64,000 nt of DNA from JACOMS01 sp964352785 (GTDB taxonomy: Bacteria > Pseudomonadota > Alphaproteobacteria > Caulobacterales > Maricaulaceae), in assembly GCA_964352785.1 (NCBI GenBank), contig CAYGTI010000012.1, positions 1 to 64,000 on the forward strand, read 5' to 3'. The position numbers and the translations under genes were made by a program. Shown here piece by piece: positions 34,476-42,939 of this stretch (positions are counted from its first letter, which is position 1; each line of letters begins with the position of its first letter). The notes under the pieces were generated by a model, which saw nothing but the letters and a program-made list of their open reading frames with translations, was not told the origin of the DNA and searched no databases.

Positions 34476-35621
34476 TTAAGCGGCTTTGCGCACAAATATA
34501 GCCCCAGCAGAATAGCCCGCGCCAAAAGAGCAAATCAGGCCAGTTTCCCCAGCCTTAAAATCATTCGAATATTTATGAAAGGCAATAATAGAACCGGCGG
34601 AAGACGTGTTCGCATATTCGTCGAGCACAACAGGAGACTGCGTAATATCCACATCTTTACCCATTACTTTTTTCGCAATTAAAACATTCATGTTCAAATT
34701 GGCTTGATGCAACCACATGCGCTTGAGGCTCTCTTTGGGGATATTGTTGACTGCGAGTTCCGCAAGAATCATTTTCGCTACCATCGGCACGACTTCTTTG
34801 AAGACAGAGCGTCCGTTTTGCTGAAATAATTTATCCGTCAGGCCCTTGCGTCCCCGGTCCTCGCTCATGCCATCATCTTCGGGCGCGCAGTGATTAAGGA
34901 AGCCAAAATTATTCCGAATGTTATTTGAGAACTGCGTGACGAGTTTGGAGCCAATAATTTCCCAATGATCTTCTGGGGCGATGGATATATCTTCGACAAG
35001 TACAGCCGTGGCGACATCGCCGAAAATGAAGTGGCTATCACGATCTTTGAAGTTGAGATGCGCTGTGCAAATTTCAGGGCTGCAGACCAATACAGATTTG
35101 GCTTGGCCGCCTGCGATCAAGCCACGCGCGGTCTCAATACCGAATGTGGCAGATGAGCAAGCGACATTCATATCAAATGCAAAACCACCTGTCCCAAGCG
35201 CGTCTTGTACCTCAACGGCGATGGCGGGGTATCCGCGCTGTAAATTGGAACAGGCGACGATAACGGCATCCACGTCAATAGCTCGACGGCCAATACTCAT
35301 TAAAGCGTCCTGCGCGGCTTTAACGGCGATCTCGGCAAGGATAGACATTTCTTCATTGCCGCGCGCTGGGATACGTGGCGCCATAATATCAGGGTCGAGG
35401 ATTGGGTCTTTGGAGATGACAAAACGGGACTTGATCCCAGAAGCTTTCTCGATGAATCCAGCTGATGAAGGGCCGAGCGCATCTTTCGTGCCTGCCGCAA
35501 TATCGTCGGTGTTCTCGGTATTCCATTTCTCGACGTAGGCGTTAAACGCCGTCACTAATTCTTCGTTTGAAATTGAGTTTTCCGGAGTCCATAGTCCGGT
35601 GGCGCTAATAACGGCTTTCAC
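34476..35621 (-). CDS. Beta-ketoacyl-ACP synthase III-like protein
   Basis: This 381-residue protein is a thiolase-fold condensing enzyme of the FabH group. The nucleophile is C155 in NVACSSATFGIE, with the histidine in WLHQANLNM and the asparagine in YANTSSAGS, giving the Cys-His-Asn triad. It is longer than FabH, with an insertion near residues 30-90 (KWNTENTDDIAAGTKDALG). Such FabH-like enzymes act in fatty acid start-up or special acyl condensations. It is isolated, with no acyl carrier or reductase gene beside it other than the divergent SDR. Confidence 0.9.
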   Translation of the reverse strand: MKAVISATGLWTPENSISNEELVTAFNAYVEKWNTENTDDIAAGTKDALGPSSAGFIEKASGIKSRFVISKDPILDPDIMAPRIPARGNEEMSILAEIAVKAAQDALMSIGRRAIDVDAVIVACSNLQRGYPAIAVEVQDALGTGGFAFDMNVACSSATFGIETARGLIAGGQAKSVLVCSPEICTAHLNFKDRDSHFIFGDVATAVLVEDISIAPEDHWEIIGSKLVTQFSNNIRNNFGFLNHCAPEDDGMSEDRGRKGLTDKLFQQNGRSVFKEVVPMVAKMILAELAVNNIPKESLKRMWLHQANLNMNVLIAKKVMGKDVDITQSPVVLDEYANTSSAGSIIAFHKYSNDFKAGETGLICSFGAGYSAGAIFVRKAA

Positions 35622-35716
35622 GGGCGTGTCCTGTGTTTTTGATTTAAACAGCGATATTAACGGCTTTGCTTAATTGTGCCACCTTAATTTATCCTGTGTT
35701 TTTTGAGAGAGAAAAT

Positions 35717-36535
35717 ATGACACATACTGTTCTGATTACGGGTGCCAGCACAGGCATGGGCCGCGACGCGGCGGAATATTTTGCCTCTAAGGGCTGGAAT
35801 GTTGCGGCCACGATGCGAAAACTCGATGATCATAAAACTGCGCTTGAGACAGATCATATCACATGTTTTGCGCTCGACGTGACGAACACGGCTAGTATCG
35901 AAAAGGCTATTAAAGGGGCGGTTGAGCATTTTGGCGGCTTGGATGTGGTCATAAATAATGCGGGGTTTGGCATCGTCGGCCCCATGGAAGGGGCGAGCGA
36001 AGAGCAGATTGACCGACAGATCGCTACGAATTTGCGCGGGCCGATCAACGTTATGCGGGCTGCGCTGCCGCACTTTCGCGCGCAGAAATCCGGAACCTTT
36101 ATTAATGTAACTTCGGTGGGTGGGCGCGTCACCATGCCGATGAACTCGCTTTACCACGCCACGAAGTGGGGCTTGGAAGGTTTAACCGAAGGCTTGTTTT
36201 ACGAGCTTGCGCCTTTGGGTATTAAAGTCAAACTGATTGAACCTGGCGGAACAAAAACGGATTTCACAGGGCGCTCTATTGCGACTACGGACGCCTCTAT
36301 TGATCCGTCTTATGCTGAAACACTAGGCAAAGTAATGGGAACTTTTGCAGAGCGTATTCAGAATTGGGCGTCTCCGCGCGGCGTTTCCGAGGCCATGTGG
36401 GCGGCAGCAACAGACGGCACAAACCAATTACGTTATCCCGTCGGCGAGGATGCAAAAGCGATGCTCGCAGCCAGAGAGTCCATGAGCGATGATGCGTATA
36501 TTGCGGTGGTGGGCGAAAGCTTTGGAGCCCACTAA
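35717..36535 (+). CDS. Short-chain dehydrogenase/reductase
   Basis: This 272-residue classical SDR has the cofactor motif TGASTGMG (residues 8-15), NNAG at 80-83 and the active-site residues S133, Y146 and K150 (YHATK). The family reduces or oxidises alcohols and ketones with NAD(P)H; the substrate is not evident. I start at 35717 after a GA-rich ribosome site. It is divergent from the ketoacyl synthase gene with a 95-base gap. Confidence 0.92.
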   Translation: MTHTVLITGASTGMGRDAAEYFASKGWNVAATMRKLDDHKTALETDHITCFALDVTNTASIEKAIKGAVEHFGGLDVVINNAGFGIVGPMEGASEEQIDRQIATNLRGPINVMRAALPHFRAQKSGTFINVTSVGGRVTMPMNSLYHATKWGLEGLTEGLFYELAPLGIKVKLIEPGGTKTDFTGRSIATTDASIDPSYAETLGKVMGTFAERIQNWASPRGVSEAMWAAATDGTNQLRYPVGEDAKAMLAARESMSDDAYIAVVGESFGAH

Positions 36536-36557
36536 CCCCTAAGAATAGGCCTTAAAC

Positions 36558-36728
36558 CTAATTAACTGGCGGCGGAGGGATATGATTGCCGGGGCAATGA
36601 GACATGTCGCGCGTTTCAATCTCGTTGCACAGGTCTTTTTTGCGCTGCTCAGTCGCGCGTTCTTTATCGATAGAGAGACATCCGCCTAGAAGTGTGAGGC
36701 AGGTTAAGAGTAAGGCCGCGTGTTTCAT
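36558..36728 (-). CDS. Small lipoprotein of 56 residues
   Basis: This short ORF begins seven bases after the tag stop codon on the same strand. It encodes a basic start, a hydrophobic stretch and a lipobox (LLGGC, cysteine at residue 17), followed by a short charged tail ending in PPPPVN. This is the form of a tiny secreted lipoprotein. It would be the last gene of the GNAT-120 aa-tag unit. I do not know a function. Confidence 0.6.
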   Translation of the reverse strand: MKHAALLLTCLTLLGGCLSIDKERATEQRKKDLCNEIETRDMSHCPGNHIPPPPVN

Positions 36729-36735
36729 AAGGTGT

Positions 36736-37320
36736 CTATAAGCAATCTTTGTAAACGTGGCACGTTACTTCATGGTCATTTATAATCCCCACAGCCTGCA
36801 TGAAGGCATAGACAATGACGGGGCCGACAAATTTAAACCCGCGGTTTTTAAGGTCTTTAGAGAGAGCCTCAGACTCGGGTGATTTGACAGGTGCATCTTT
36901 GAATTCTTTCCACGTATTTTGGATGGGAGCGCCGCCAACATAGTTCCACAAATGTTCACTGAAATTTATGCCTTCTTCATCGCGCATATTGATGAAGATT
37001 TGTGAGTTCGTAATGGCTGCATTAATTTTGAGCTTCGAGCGGATAATTCCAGCATTACCAAGCAGCCGCTCGCGGTCTGCGACCGTGTAATGCGCGACTT
37101 TATCAGGATCGAGGCCATCAAACGCCTCTAATATCGTCTCGCGCTTTCTTAAAATAGTAATCCACGCAAGCCCGGCCTGCATACCGTCTTGGATCAGTTT
37201 TGAAAATAAGGCCTTATCATTCCAAATCGGTCGCCCCCATTCCGTGTCGTGATAGTGACAATATAGCTCATCATTAGGAGAAACCCAGCCGCAGCGGGGA
37301 AGTTCAGGGTTGTGACTCAT
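36736..37320 (-). CDS. tag: DNA-3-methyladenine glycosylase I
   Basis: Tag excises 3-methyladenine from DNA. The 194-residue protein starts RCGWVSPNDELYCHYHDTEWG and has GMQAGLAWITILRKRE, NAGIIRSKLKINAAI and the end VGIINDHEVTCHVY. The zinc-binding Cys and His residues at both ends are kept (C10, H24, and HEVTC near the end). I start at 37320; a longer frame reaches 37428 but overlaps the previous gene. With that gene and the GNAT gene it forms a short operon. Confidence 0.95.
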   Translation of the reverse strand: MSHNPELPRCGWVSPNDELYCHYHDTEWGRPIWNDKALFSKLIQDGMQAGLAWITILRKRETILEAFDGLDPDKVAHYTVADRERLLGNAGIIRSKLKINAAITNSQIFINMRDEEGINFSEHLWNYVGGAPIQNTWKEFKDAPVKSPESEALSKDLKNRGFKFVGPVIVYAFMQAVGIINDHEVTCHVYKDCL

Positions 37321-37666
37321 GTTTAAGCTCCTCATAGCGTGACAAGCCTTTTCCCTCATCGCCCGAGAGCCATTGCCAGTCCATATCAATCGAAAGCTGA
37401 CCATTTTGTGCTTGAGTAAACCTGGCATTGGCTTGCCCGGTTTTCAGAACTTCGCTTTTTGTCATGCAATGATACACAAGCCGAGCTGTTGTCGGTGTTT
37501 CAAATATACCTAACAAGTGTCCGTCTTTAACAGAGCCGCCGGAGTAATTTGCGAAAATTTGCTGACCCTGCTGCCGGAATATAAATATGGTGTCCGGCCC
37601 GACAGTCCCCTCGTCAGAGTTTTTGACGGGAACAAAAATGCGTTTGTGTAAATTGAGTTGTGTCAC
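37304..37666 (-). CDS. Conserved hypothetical protein (often labelled N-acetylglutamate synthase-like)
   Basis: This 120-residue protein resembles a small family recognised by TIFIFRQQGQQIFANYSGG, GHLLGIF and a C-terminal WQWLSGDEGKGLSRYEE. Databases sometimes call these N-acetylglutamate synthases, but the protein has no acetyltransferase fold that I can see. It overlaps the GNAT gene by four bases and tag by 17 bases. Function unknown. Confidence 0.8.
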   Translation of the reverse strand: MTQLNLHKRIFVPVKNSDEGTVGPDTIFIFRQQGQQIFANYSGGSVKDGHLLGIFETPTTARLVYHCMTKSEVLKTGQANARFTQAQNGQLSIDMDWQWLSGDEGKGLSRYEELKHESQP

Positions 37667-38157
37667 AGGTCTTTTTCCATTCCGATGTCTGCACGGGCAT
37701 ATTTAGGGTGCGGGCCTTCGAAGCTGACGCGCCATCCGCAGCGCTTATAAAGCCTAATAGCGGCTGCGTTGACGGTATTACTAATCAGGTAAATATGTTT
37801 CAGCCCCATTTCGTTGCGGGCATAAGCCTCGACTTCGTCCATGAGAATTTTCCCAATGCCGTGACCCCGAAATTCTGTATCTACAGCCATCTTGGTCAGT
37901 TCAAATGCGCCGTTCTCGTCTTCTTTTAGCGCGCAAACACCCGCAACCCGTCCATCTTTGTGAACGCTAAAGACCGAGTTTCGGCCTTCAATATATGTTT
38001 CAGGGTGATCATACATATGCTGATCTGATGGCTCGACCACGTGTAGGTCTTTGATCCAAGCAATATTCAGCTCAGCAAAGGCCGGGAGAGCCGATATGTC
38101 ATTACGTCTTATGTCCATAGAACCTGGCCGATTATTGTGTAGCGGCGTGTTTTCCAT
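37663..38157 (-). CDS. GNAT family N-acetyltransferase
   Basis: This 164-residue protein has the acetyl-CoA binding motif of the GNAT fold in FELTKMAVDTEFRGHGIGKI (the RGHGIG loop), followed by DEVEAYARNEMGLKHIYLIS and the C-terminal AAIRLYKRCGWR. The target amine is unknown. It is the first gene of the unit leading to tag, overlapping its neighbour by four bases. Confidence 0.9.
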   Translation of the reverse strand: MENTPLHNNRPGSMDIRRNDISALPAFAELNIAWIKDLHVVEPSDQHMYDHPETYIEGRNSVFSVHKDGRVAGVCALKEDENGAFELTKMAVDTEFRGHGIGKILMDEVEAYARNEMGLKHIYLISNTVNAAAIRLYKRCGWRVSFEGPHPKYARADIGMEKDL

Positions 38158-38203
38158 AGGTGAACGGAGGCGTCAATACGCCGCTCGCTCCTTGAGCATA
38201 AGA

Positions 38204-38683
38204 TTAGGCTTCGGCGCTGCCGGATTGCAACTGGACGTAGTTTTGTATGCCCATTTGCTCAATCATATCGTGTTGGGTTTCAAGCCAGTCGACATGCTCT
38301 TCTTCATTCGCCAGTATTTTGTTCAGCAGATCCCGGCTGACATAATCCCGTACATTATCACAATGCTCGACCCCATCGCGCAGAAGCGGTATCGCATCAT
38401 GCTCGAGTTTAAGATCGCAATCGAGAATTTCGGCCACGTTTTCACCGATCCGCAACTTTCCAAGACTTTGTAAATTGGGCAGGCCTTCAAGGAAGAGAAT
38501 GCGCTCAATCAGCCAGTCGGCATGCTCCATTTCCTCAATCGATTCTTTATATTCTTTTTCAGCTAAAACCGTTACGCCCCAGTCTTTGAGCATACGTGCG
38601 TGCAGGAAATATTGATTAATTGCGGTGAGTTCGTTTCTTAGTGCCTTGTTCAGGAACTTTATAACTTCTGCGTCGCCTTTCAT
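38204..38683 (-). CDS. bfr: Bacterioferritin
   Basis: Bfr stores iron as a mineral core in a 24-subunit shell with haem between subunits. The 159-residue product keeps the ferroxidase ligands E18, E51 and H54, the haem ligand M52 in EEMEHADWLIERILFLEG, and DYVSRDLLNKILANEEEHVDWLE near the end. I start at 38683 because GGAGG lies five bases upstream; the frame extends to 38707. Fur-like palindromes lie upstream, and bfd follows in the same direction on the far side. Confidence 0.96.
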   Translation of the reverse strand: MKGDAEVIKFLNKALRNELTAINQYFLHARMLKDWGVTVLAEKEYKESIEEMEHADWLIERILFLEGLPNLQSLGKLRIGENVAEILDCDLKLEHDAIPLLRDGVEHCDNVRDYVSRDLLNKILANEEEHVDWLETQHDMIEQMGIQNYVQLQSGSAEA

Positions 38684-38760
38684 GGCATCCTCCGTATTGG
38701 TTTTCATTGTGTTCGCATTGATTGCACTGCTGCGTCAATTGGACGAGCATCAGAAAAAGG

Positions 38761-38772
38761 TGATAATTATCA
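38761..38772. promoter_or_regulatory. Fur-like palindrome upstream of bfr
   Basis: TGATAATTATCA is a perfect palindrome 78 bases upstream of the bfr start. It matches the core of Fur-type iron boxes (TGATAAT with TATCA), so iron-linked control of bfr is likely. Confidence 0.6.
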
Positions 38773-38837
38773 GTTATTTGCGCACATGAAAATCACTCGC
38801 GGGAAAATCGACGCACATGCAAATGAGTCGCGAGGCG

Positions 38838-39029
38838 TTACTCAGCAGCAAGTAGGGCGGTCGGTTGAACCCGCAAGATGGCAAGACGGTCTTCGATGGA
38901 ACTTTTACACATGCCGCAATTAAAATTGGTTCCCCAATGTGATTGAACACAGCGTGCCGTTTGCGCCCCACATGATGCAGCGTGATCGACTTTGGTGGTA
39001 TTGATGTTATTGCAGACGCAGTGGATCAT
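38838..39029 (-). CDS. bfd: Bacterioferritin-associated ferredoxin
   Basis: Bfd is a small [2Fe-2S] ferredoxin that reduces the mineral core of bacterioferritin so iron can be released. The 63-residue protein has the four ligands C4, C6, C38 and C41 in HCVCN and NCGMC, the spacing of the family. It lies upstream of bfr on the same strand, with 154 bases between them that carry a Fur-like site, so both may have separate promoters. Confidence 0.9.
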   Translation of the reverse strand: MIHCVCNNINTTKVDHAASCGAQTARCVQSHWGTNFNCGMCKSSIEDRLAILRVQPTALLAAE

Positions 39030-39048
39030 GTGTTGCCATTACTGCACT

Positions 39049-39087
39049 TGCGAATGAGTGTCAATAGTTTTGCGAATGATTTTCATT
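39049..39087. promoter_or_regulatory. Tandem Fur/Irr-like boxes upstream of bfd
   Basis: The 10-base direct repeat TTGCGAATGA occurs at 39049-39058 and 39070-39079, 21 bases apart, about two helical turns. The second copy continues as AATGATTTTCATT, an inverted repeat of the Fur box type (39075-39087). The site lies 20-58 bases upstream of bfd and just before the divergent reductase gene. Confidence 0.55.
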
Positions 39088-39118
39088 TGTGTTGGGCGAG
39101 TGGTGTGGTTACAGCGTA

Positions 39119-40168
39119 ATGATGACAAACGTGAAAACACATAGCGCTCCGCTCAACATTGTTATTTTCGGCGCGGGTTCCATTGGTTGCTATCTGGGCG
39201 GCCAGTTGGCGAATGGTGGGGCAAACGTTACTTTTGTTGGACGAGAGCGGTTTCAGCGGGACTTAAAGATCAACGGACTTAGCTTGAGCCACTTTAAAAA
39301 GGCTACAATTCATGTTGCGCAAGATCGATTTGTATTTTCCCTTAGTCCTCAAGTTCTTTCTGCGGCTGACATCGTATTAGTGTGTGTAAAATCACAAGAC
39401 AGCGCCGAAGCGGCAGAGCTTTTAGCGCTGTATGCCCGCGCGGATGCGCTGATCATAAGTTTTCAAAACGGAATAAGTAATGCGCATGTACTCTCTGGTG
39501 GTTTGCCCTATCATGCCGTCCTAGGTGGTGTTGTCCCTTTTAATGTTACAGGCACCGGGCCGGGGGCTTTTCACAGCGGAACTGAAGGTGATCTGATCGT
39601 ACAAAATACAGATGATGCGCGGCTTGAGCGGTTGTCGGCCGTATTTACAGCGAGTGAGCAAAGGCTTGAGGTCGTCCCTGATATCAAGGCCGTGCAGTGG
39701 GGAAAGCTGCTGGTCAATCTTAACAACGCCATGAACGCGCTGAGCGGCGGGACGCTGCACCAAGGGCTAGGGCAGCGCGCTTATCGGTTGGCGCTAGCCC
39801 TTATGATAGAGGAAGCCCTGAATGTTTTGCGCGGCGCTAACATAACGCCGGTGCAGTTTGGGAAGGCCTCTATTGATCAAACCCTTAAAATCCTGCGTTT
39901 GCCAACGCCGCTTTTCAAAGTTATTATGGCGCTTGTGTTGCGCATCGATAAAACAGCGCGTAGCTCTATGCTAGATGATTTAGAAATGGGCCGAACGCCC
40001 GAGATTGATTATCTTCAAGGGGAAATCACCGCCCTTGCGAAGCGTACGGGGCAGTCTGCACCGATTAACGCCGCCATTATGGCGGCGGTTAAGATGGCAT
40101 TCGAAAAGGGTTCTTCGCCAAAACTTTCCGGCGCTCAAATATTGACGGTGTGCCGCGCGGCAGTTTAA
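39119..40168 (+). CDS. Ketopantoate reductase family protein (PanE/ApbA-like)
   Basis: This 349-residue protein has the NADPH-binding start IVIFGAGSIGCYLGG, then LVCVKSQDS, SFQNGISNA and a C-terminal helical domain with VQWGKLLVNLNNAMNAL and a GRTPEIDYLQGEI motif. PanE reduces 2-dehydropantoate to pantoate in CoA synthesis. Many homologues with this domain have other substrates, so the role is uncertain. I start at 39119 (MMTNVK); a TTG-started frame begins at 39089. No strong ribosome site is visible. Confidence 0.88.
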   Translation: MMTNVKTHSAPLNIVIFGAGSIGCYLGGQLANGGANVTFVGRERFQRDLKINGLSLSHFKKATIHVAQDRFVFSLSPQVLSAADIVLVCVKSQDSAEAAELLALYARADALIISFQNGISNAHVLSGGLPYHAVLGGVVPFNVTGTGPGAFHSGTEGDLIVQNTDDARLERLSAVFTASEQRLEVVPDIKAVQWGKLLVNLNNAMNALSGGTLHQGLGQRAYRLALALMIEEALNVLRGANITPVQFGKASIDQTLKILRLPTPLFKVIMALVLRIDKTARSSMLDDLEMGRTPEIDYLQGEITALAKRTGQSAPINAAIMAAVKMAFEKGSSPKLSGAQILTVCRAAV

Positions 40169-40252
40169 TCAAGATAGGTCCTCCAAAGCCCTTGCGCCTT
40201 TGACTGTTCTAGGGTTTGATACTGCAAAAATATAATGCACGAGGAATCCGCT

Positions 40253-42433
40253 ATGACTCAACCCAAATTTCTTTCAGCTTTTTTGCTAGGAAGCGCTATT
40301 GCGCTTAGCGGTTGCAATGATAGAGCGGCCACAACATCTGACACACAAAGTGAGACCCAAAAACCTGTGAGAAAGCAAATCGAATATACCGAGCCCGGAA
40401 AAACCGACGCGGATCATCTTTGGCTCGAAGAGGTTGAGGGCGAGGCCGCCTTGACGAAAGTAAAAGCTTGGAACGCGGCGTCTGAGCCGAAAATGAAGAC
40501 AGAAACCTACAAGGCTATGAAAAAAGAGCTTTTAGAGGTTTATAATTCGCCTGAGAAAATCCCGTATATTTCTTACCGTAACGGTCTGGCGCATAATTTT
40601 TGGCAGGACGAGACCCATGTCAAAGGTATTTGGAGGTCAACAACGTTAGAAAGCTACACGTCCGAGACGCCCCAGTGGGACACTATTTTGGATGTTGACG
40701 CGCTTGCCAAAGCTGACGGGAAGAATTGGGTGTACAAAGGCAACACATGTCTTGCGCCGGATTACACGCGCTGCATCGTCAATCTGTCTGTGGGCGGAAA
40801 AGACGCCGTGGAGCGCCGGGAATTCGATATTATCAGCAAGAGCTTCGTGGATGGCGGGTTTGCTTTGCCGGAATCAAAGGGCGGGGTGGCGTGGGTTGAC
40901 CAAGACCATTTGCTGATCGGCGTTGATTTTGGCGCGGGCACCATGACGGACTCAGGCTATCCCATGGTCTCTAAGCTTTGGAGGCGCGGCACAGATGTGT
41001 CGGAGGCTAAAGAGTTGATGCGCGGCGAGGCGGCTGATGTCGGGGTTTGGTCGGGCACATTTGAAAATGCCTCCGGCCAAGATGAGATTATGATCGTCCG
41101 CGCCACAACGTTTTATGATACTGAATATTACTGGATTCCACGCAGCGGCGAGAATGCTTTCAAGCCTGTGAAGCTGCCACTGCCGACCAAAACCAGTGTT
41201 TCGGATCAGTTTAAGGGTCAGCAATTAGTGAGCTTGCAGGAGGACTGGCGCGGGCATAGTTCCGGGACATTGGTGTCATTCTCGATTGCTGACTTTATGG
41301 AAACAGGAGATATCTCCGAAGTTCATCAGGTCATTAAGCCCAGCCCTAGGCAGTCAATCGGCAGTTTTGGCGCGACGAAGTCTGCGGTCCTTCTTAGCCT
41401 ATATGAAAATGTATCAGGGTCAGCCTATGCCTTTGATTTCAAAGACGGAAAATGGACGTCTGCGAAACTGGATTTCCCTGAGAACGGCAATGTAACGATC
41501 GGGACGACAAATGCCAAAGAAGATATCGCTTTCGTGAACACGGAAAGCTTTCTCGAGCCGGATACGCTTTGGACGATTGATACAAGTGATATGGCTATTG
41601 AAAAAGCTAAAGCTCTGCCAAGCTGGTTTGATGCAGAAAATATGGTGTCTGAGCAATTTTTTGCAGAGTCGACGGATGGTACACAAGTGCCTTACTTTGT
41701 TGTTCACAAAAAAAATATGGTGATGGACGGGACTAACCCGACATTACTTTATGGCTACGGGGGTTTTGAAATATCGCTTAACCCAAGTTACAGCGCGACA
41801 ATTGGCCGGGCATGGCTGGAGCGCGGCGGCGTTTATGTGCTGGCCAATACGCGCGGTGGCGGTGAGTTCGGGCCGGGTTGGCATCAGGCCGGGCTGAAGA
41901 CTAAACGCCAGATTATTTATGATGATTTTATTGCTGTGGCCGAGAATTTAATTGCGCGCGGCATTACCAGCTCCCAGCATCTGGGGACACACGGGCGCTC
42001 AAACGGCGGACTATTGATGGGCGTGATGTTTACGCAGCGCCCTGATTTGTTTAATGCAGTTGCTATTGGGGTGCCGCTGCTGGACATGCGCCGCTTTGAC
42101 AAACTTTTAGCGGGTGCGTCATGGGTCGGGGAATATGGTGATCCGGATGATACAGGAGCAGAAGGCGCTTTCATACGTGCGCTATCACCCTATCACCAGA
42201 TCAAAGCGGGCGTAGACTATCCCGTACCGTATATTTATACATCCACCAAAGATGACCGCGTACACCCGGGACATGCGCGTAAGTTTGCCCATCGCTTAGA
42301 GGATATGGGCTTGCCGTTCGTGTATTATGAAAATATTGACGGCGGCCATGCGGGCGCGGCAAACCTAGAAGAAACGGCGCATTCCCAGGCGCTTATATAT
42401 TCTTACATGGCGTCACAGTTGATGGAGGAGTAG
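40253..42433 (+). CDS. Prolyl oligopeptidase family protein (S9A), lipoprotein
   Basis: This 726-residue protein starts with a signal peptide and lipobox (LSGCN). An N-terminal beta-propeller region with repeated beta segments follows, then an alpha/beta hydrolase domain. The catalytic serine is S583 in GRSNGG, with D667 in DDRVHPGH and H699 in GGHAGAA. Prolyl oligopeptidases cleave short peptides after proline. The cell-envelope location is inferred from the lipobox. GAGGAA lies seven bases before the chosen start at 40253. It is directly followed by the VOC gene. Confidence 0.94.
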   Translation: MTQPKFLSAFLLGSAIALSGCNDRAATTSDTQSETQKPVRKQIEYTEPGKTDADHLWLEEVEGEAALTKVKAWNAASEPKMKTETYKAMKKELLEVYNSPEKIPYISYRNGLAHNFWQDETHVKGIWRSTTLESYTSETPQWDTILDVDALAKADGKNWVYKGNTCLAPDYTRCIVNLSVGGKDAVERREFDIISKSFVDGGFALPESKGGVAWVDQDHLLIGVDFGAGTMTDSGYPMVSKLWRRGTDVSEAKELMRGEAADVGVWSGTFENASGQDEIMIVRATTFYDTEYYWIPRSGENAFKPVKLPLPTKTSVSDQFKGQQLVSLQEDWRGHSSGTLVSFSIADFMETGDISEVHQVIKPSPRQSIGSFGATKSAVLLSLYENVSGSAYAFDFKDGKWTSAKLDFPENGNVTIGTTNAKEDIAFVNTESFLEPDTLWTIDTSDMAIEKAKALPSWFDAENMVSEQFFAESTDGTQVPYFVVHKKNMVMDGTNPTLLYGYGGFEISLNPSYSATIGRAWLERGGVYVLANTRGGGEFGPGWHQAGLKTKRQIIYDDFIAVAENLIARGITSSQHLGTHGRSNGGLLMGVMFTQRPDLFNAVAIGVPLLDMRRFDKLLAGASWVGEYGDPDDTGAEGAFIRALSPYHQIKAGVDYPVPYIYTSTKDDRVHPGHARKFAHRLEDMGLPFVYYENIDGGHAGAANLEETAHSQALIYSYMASQLMEE

Positions 42434-42892
42434 GTGAATTATAAACCAGACGGCTATCAAGATGTCATAGCCAGTATGATGTTCAAGGATGCCCAAGAGG
42501 CTTCACAATATTACGAGACGGCTCTTGAGGCGACAAGCATCCAGCTTATGACCGACTCACAAGGGTGGATCATGCACGGTGAAATGTGGATTGGCGATTC
42601 CTGCTTGTTCTTCGGGGAAGAAGTGGAGTGGTTCCCTCGCAAAGCGCCGACGCAGCCCGGTTCGATTGCTTTTTATATATATGTCCCCGATGTCGACGCG
42701 TCTTACCAACGCGCTGTTGCTGCAGGCATGACGAGCGTTAGCCAGCCCGAGACCATGTTTTGGGGCGACCGAACCGCTGTTGTGACGGACAAATATCATT
42801 ATAGCTGGACATTCTCGACTCGCGTCGAAGATCTTTCTGAAGACGATATGGCAAAACGCCAAAAAGAATTTGAAATATCTATGCAAGGCTAA
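42434..42892 (+). CDS. VOC/PhnB-like superfamily protein
   Basis: This 152-residue protein has the fold and signatures of the PhnB-like VOC group: IASMMFKDAQEASQYYETAL, GEMWIGDSCLFFGEE, FYIYVPDVDASYQRAVAAG and MFWGDRTAVVTDKYHYSWTF. It begins with GTG directly after the peptidase stop codon, and GGAGGAG lies just before it. Members bind metal or small molecules; the function is undefined here. Its TAA stop ends at the first base of a frame that overlaps the next gene. Confidence 0.84.
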   Translation: MNYKPDGYQDVIASMMFKDAQEASQYYETALEATSIQLMTDSQGWIMHGEMWIGDSCLFFGEEVEWFPRKAPTQPGSIAFYIYVPDVDASYQRAVAAGMTSVSQPETMFWGDRTAVVTDKYHYSWTFSTRVEDLSEDDMAKRQKEFEISMQG

Positions 42893-42939
42893 TGTTGGCA
42901 TTCGATCTGTCGTCGACGATATTTACAAGGATAATAATA

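Noticed and set aside
34981..35538. 185-codon plus-strand ORF opposite the ketoacyl synthase
   Set aside because: Opposite strand holds the complete Cys-His-Asn condensing enzyme.
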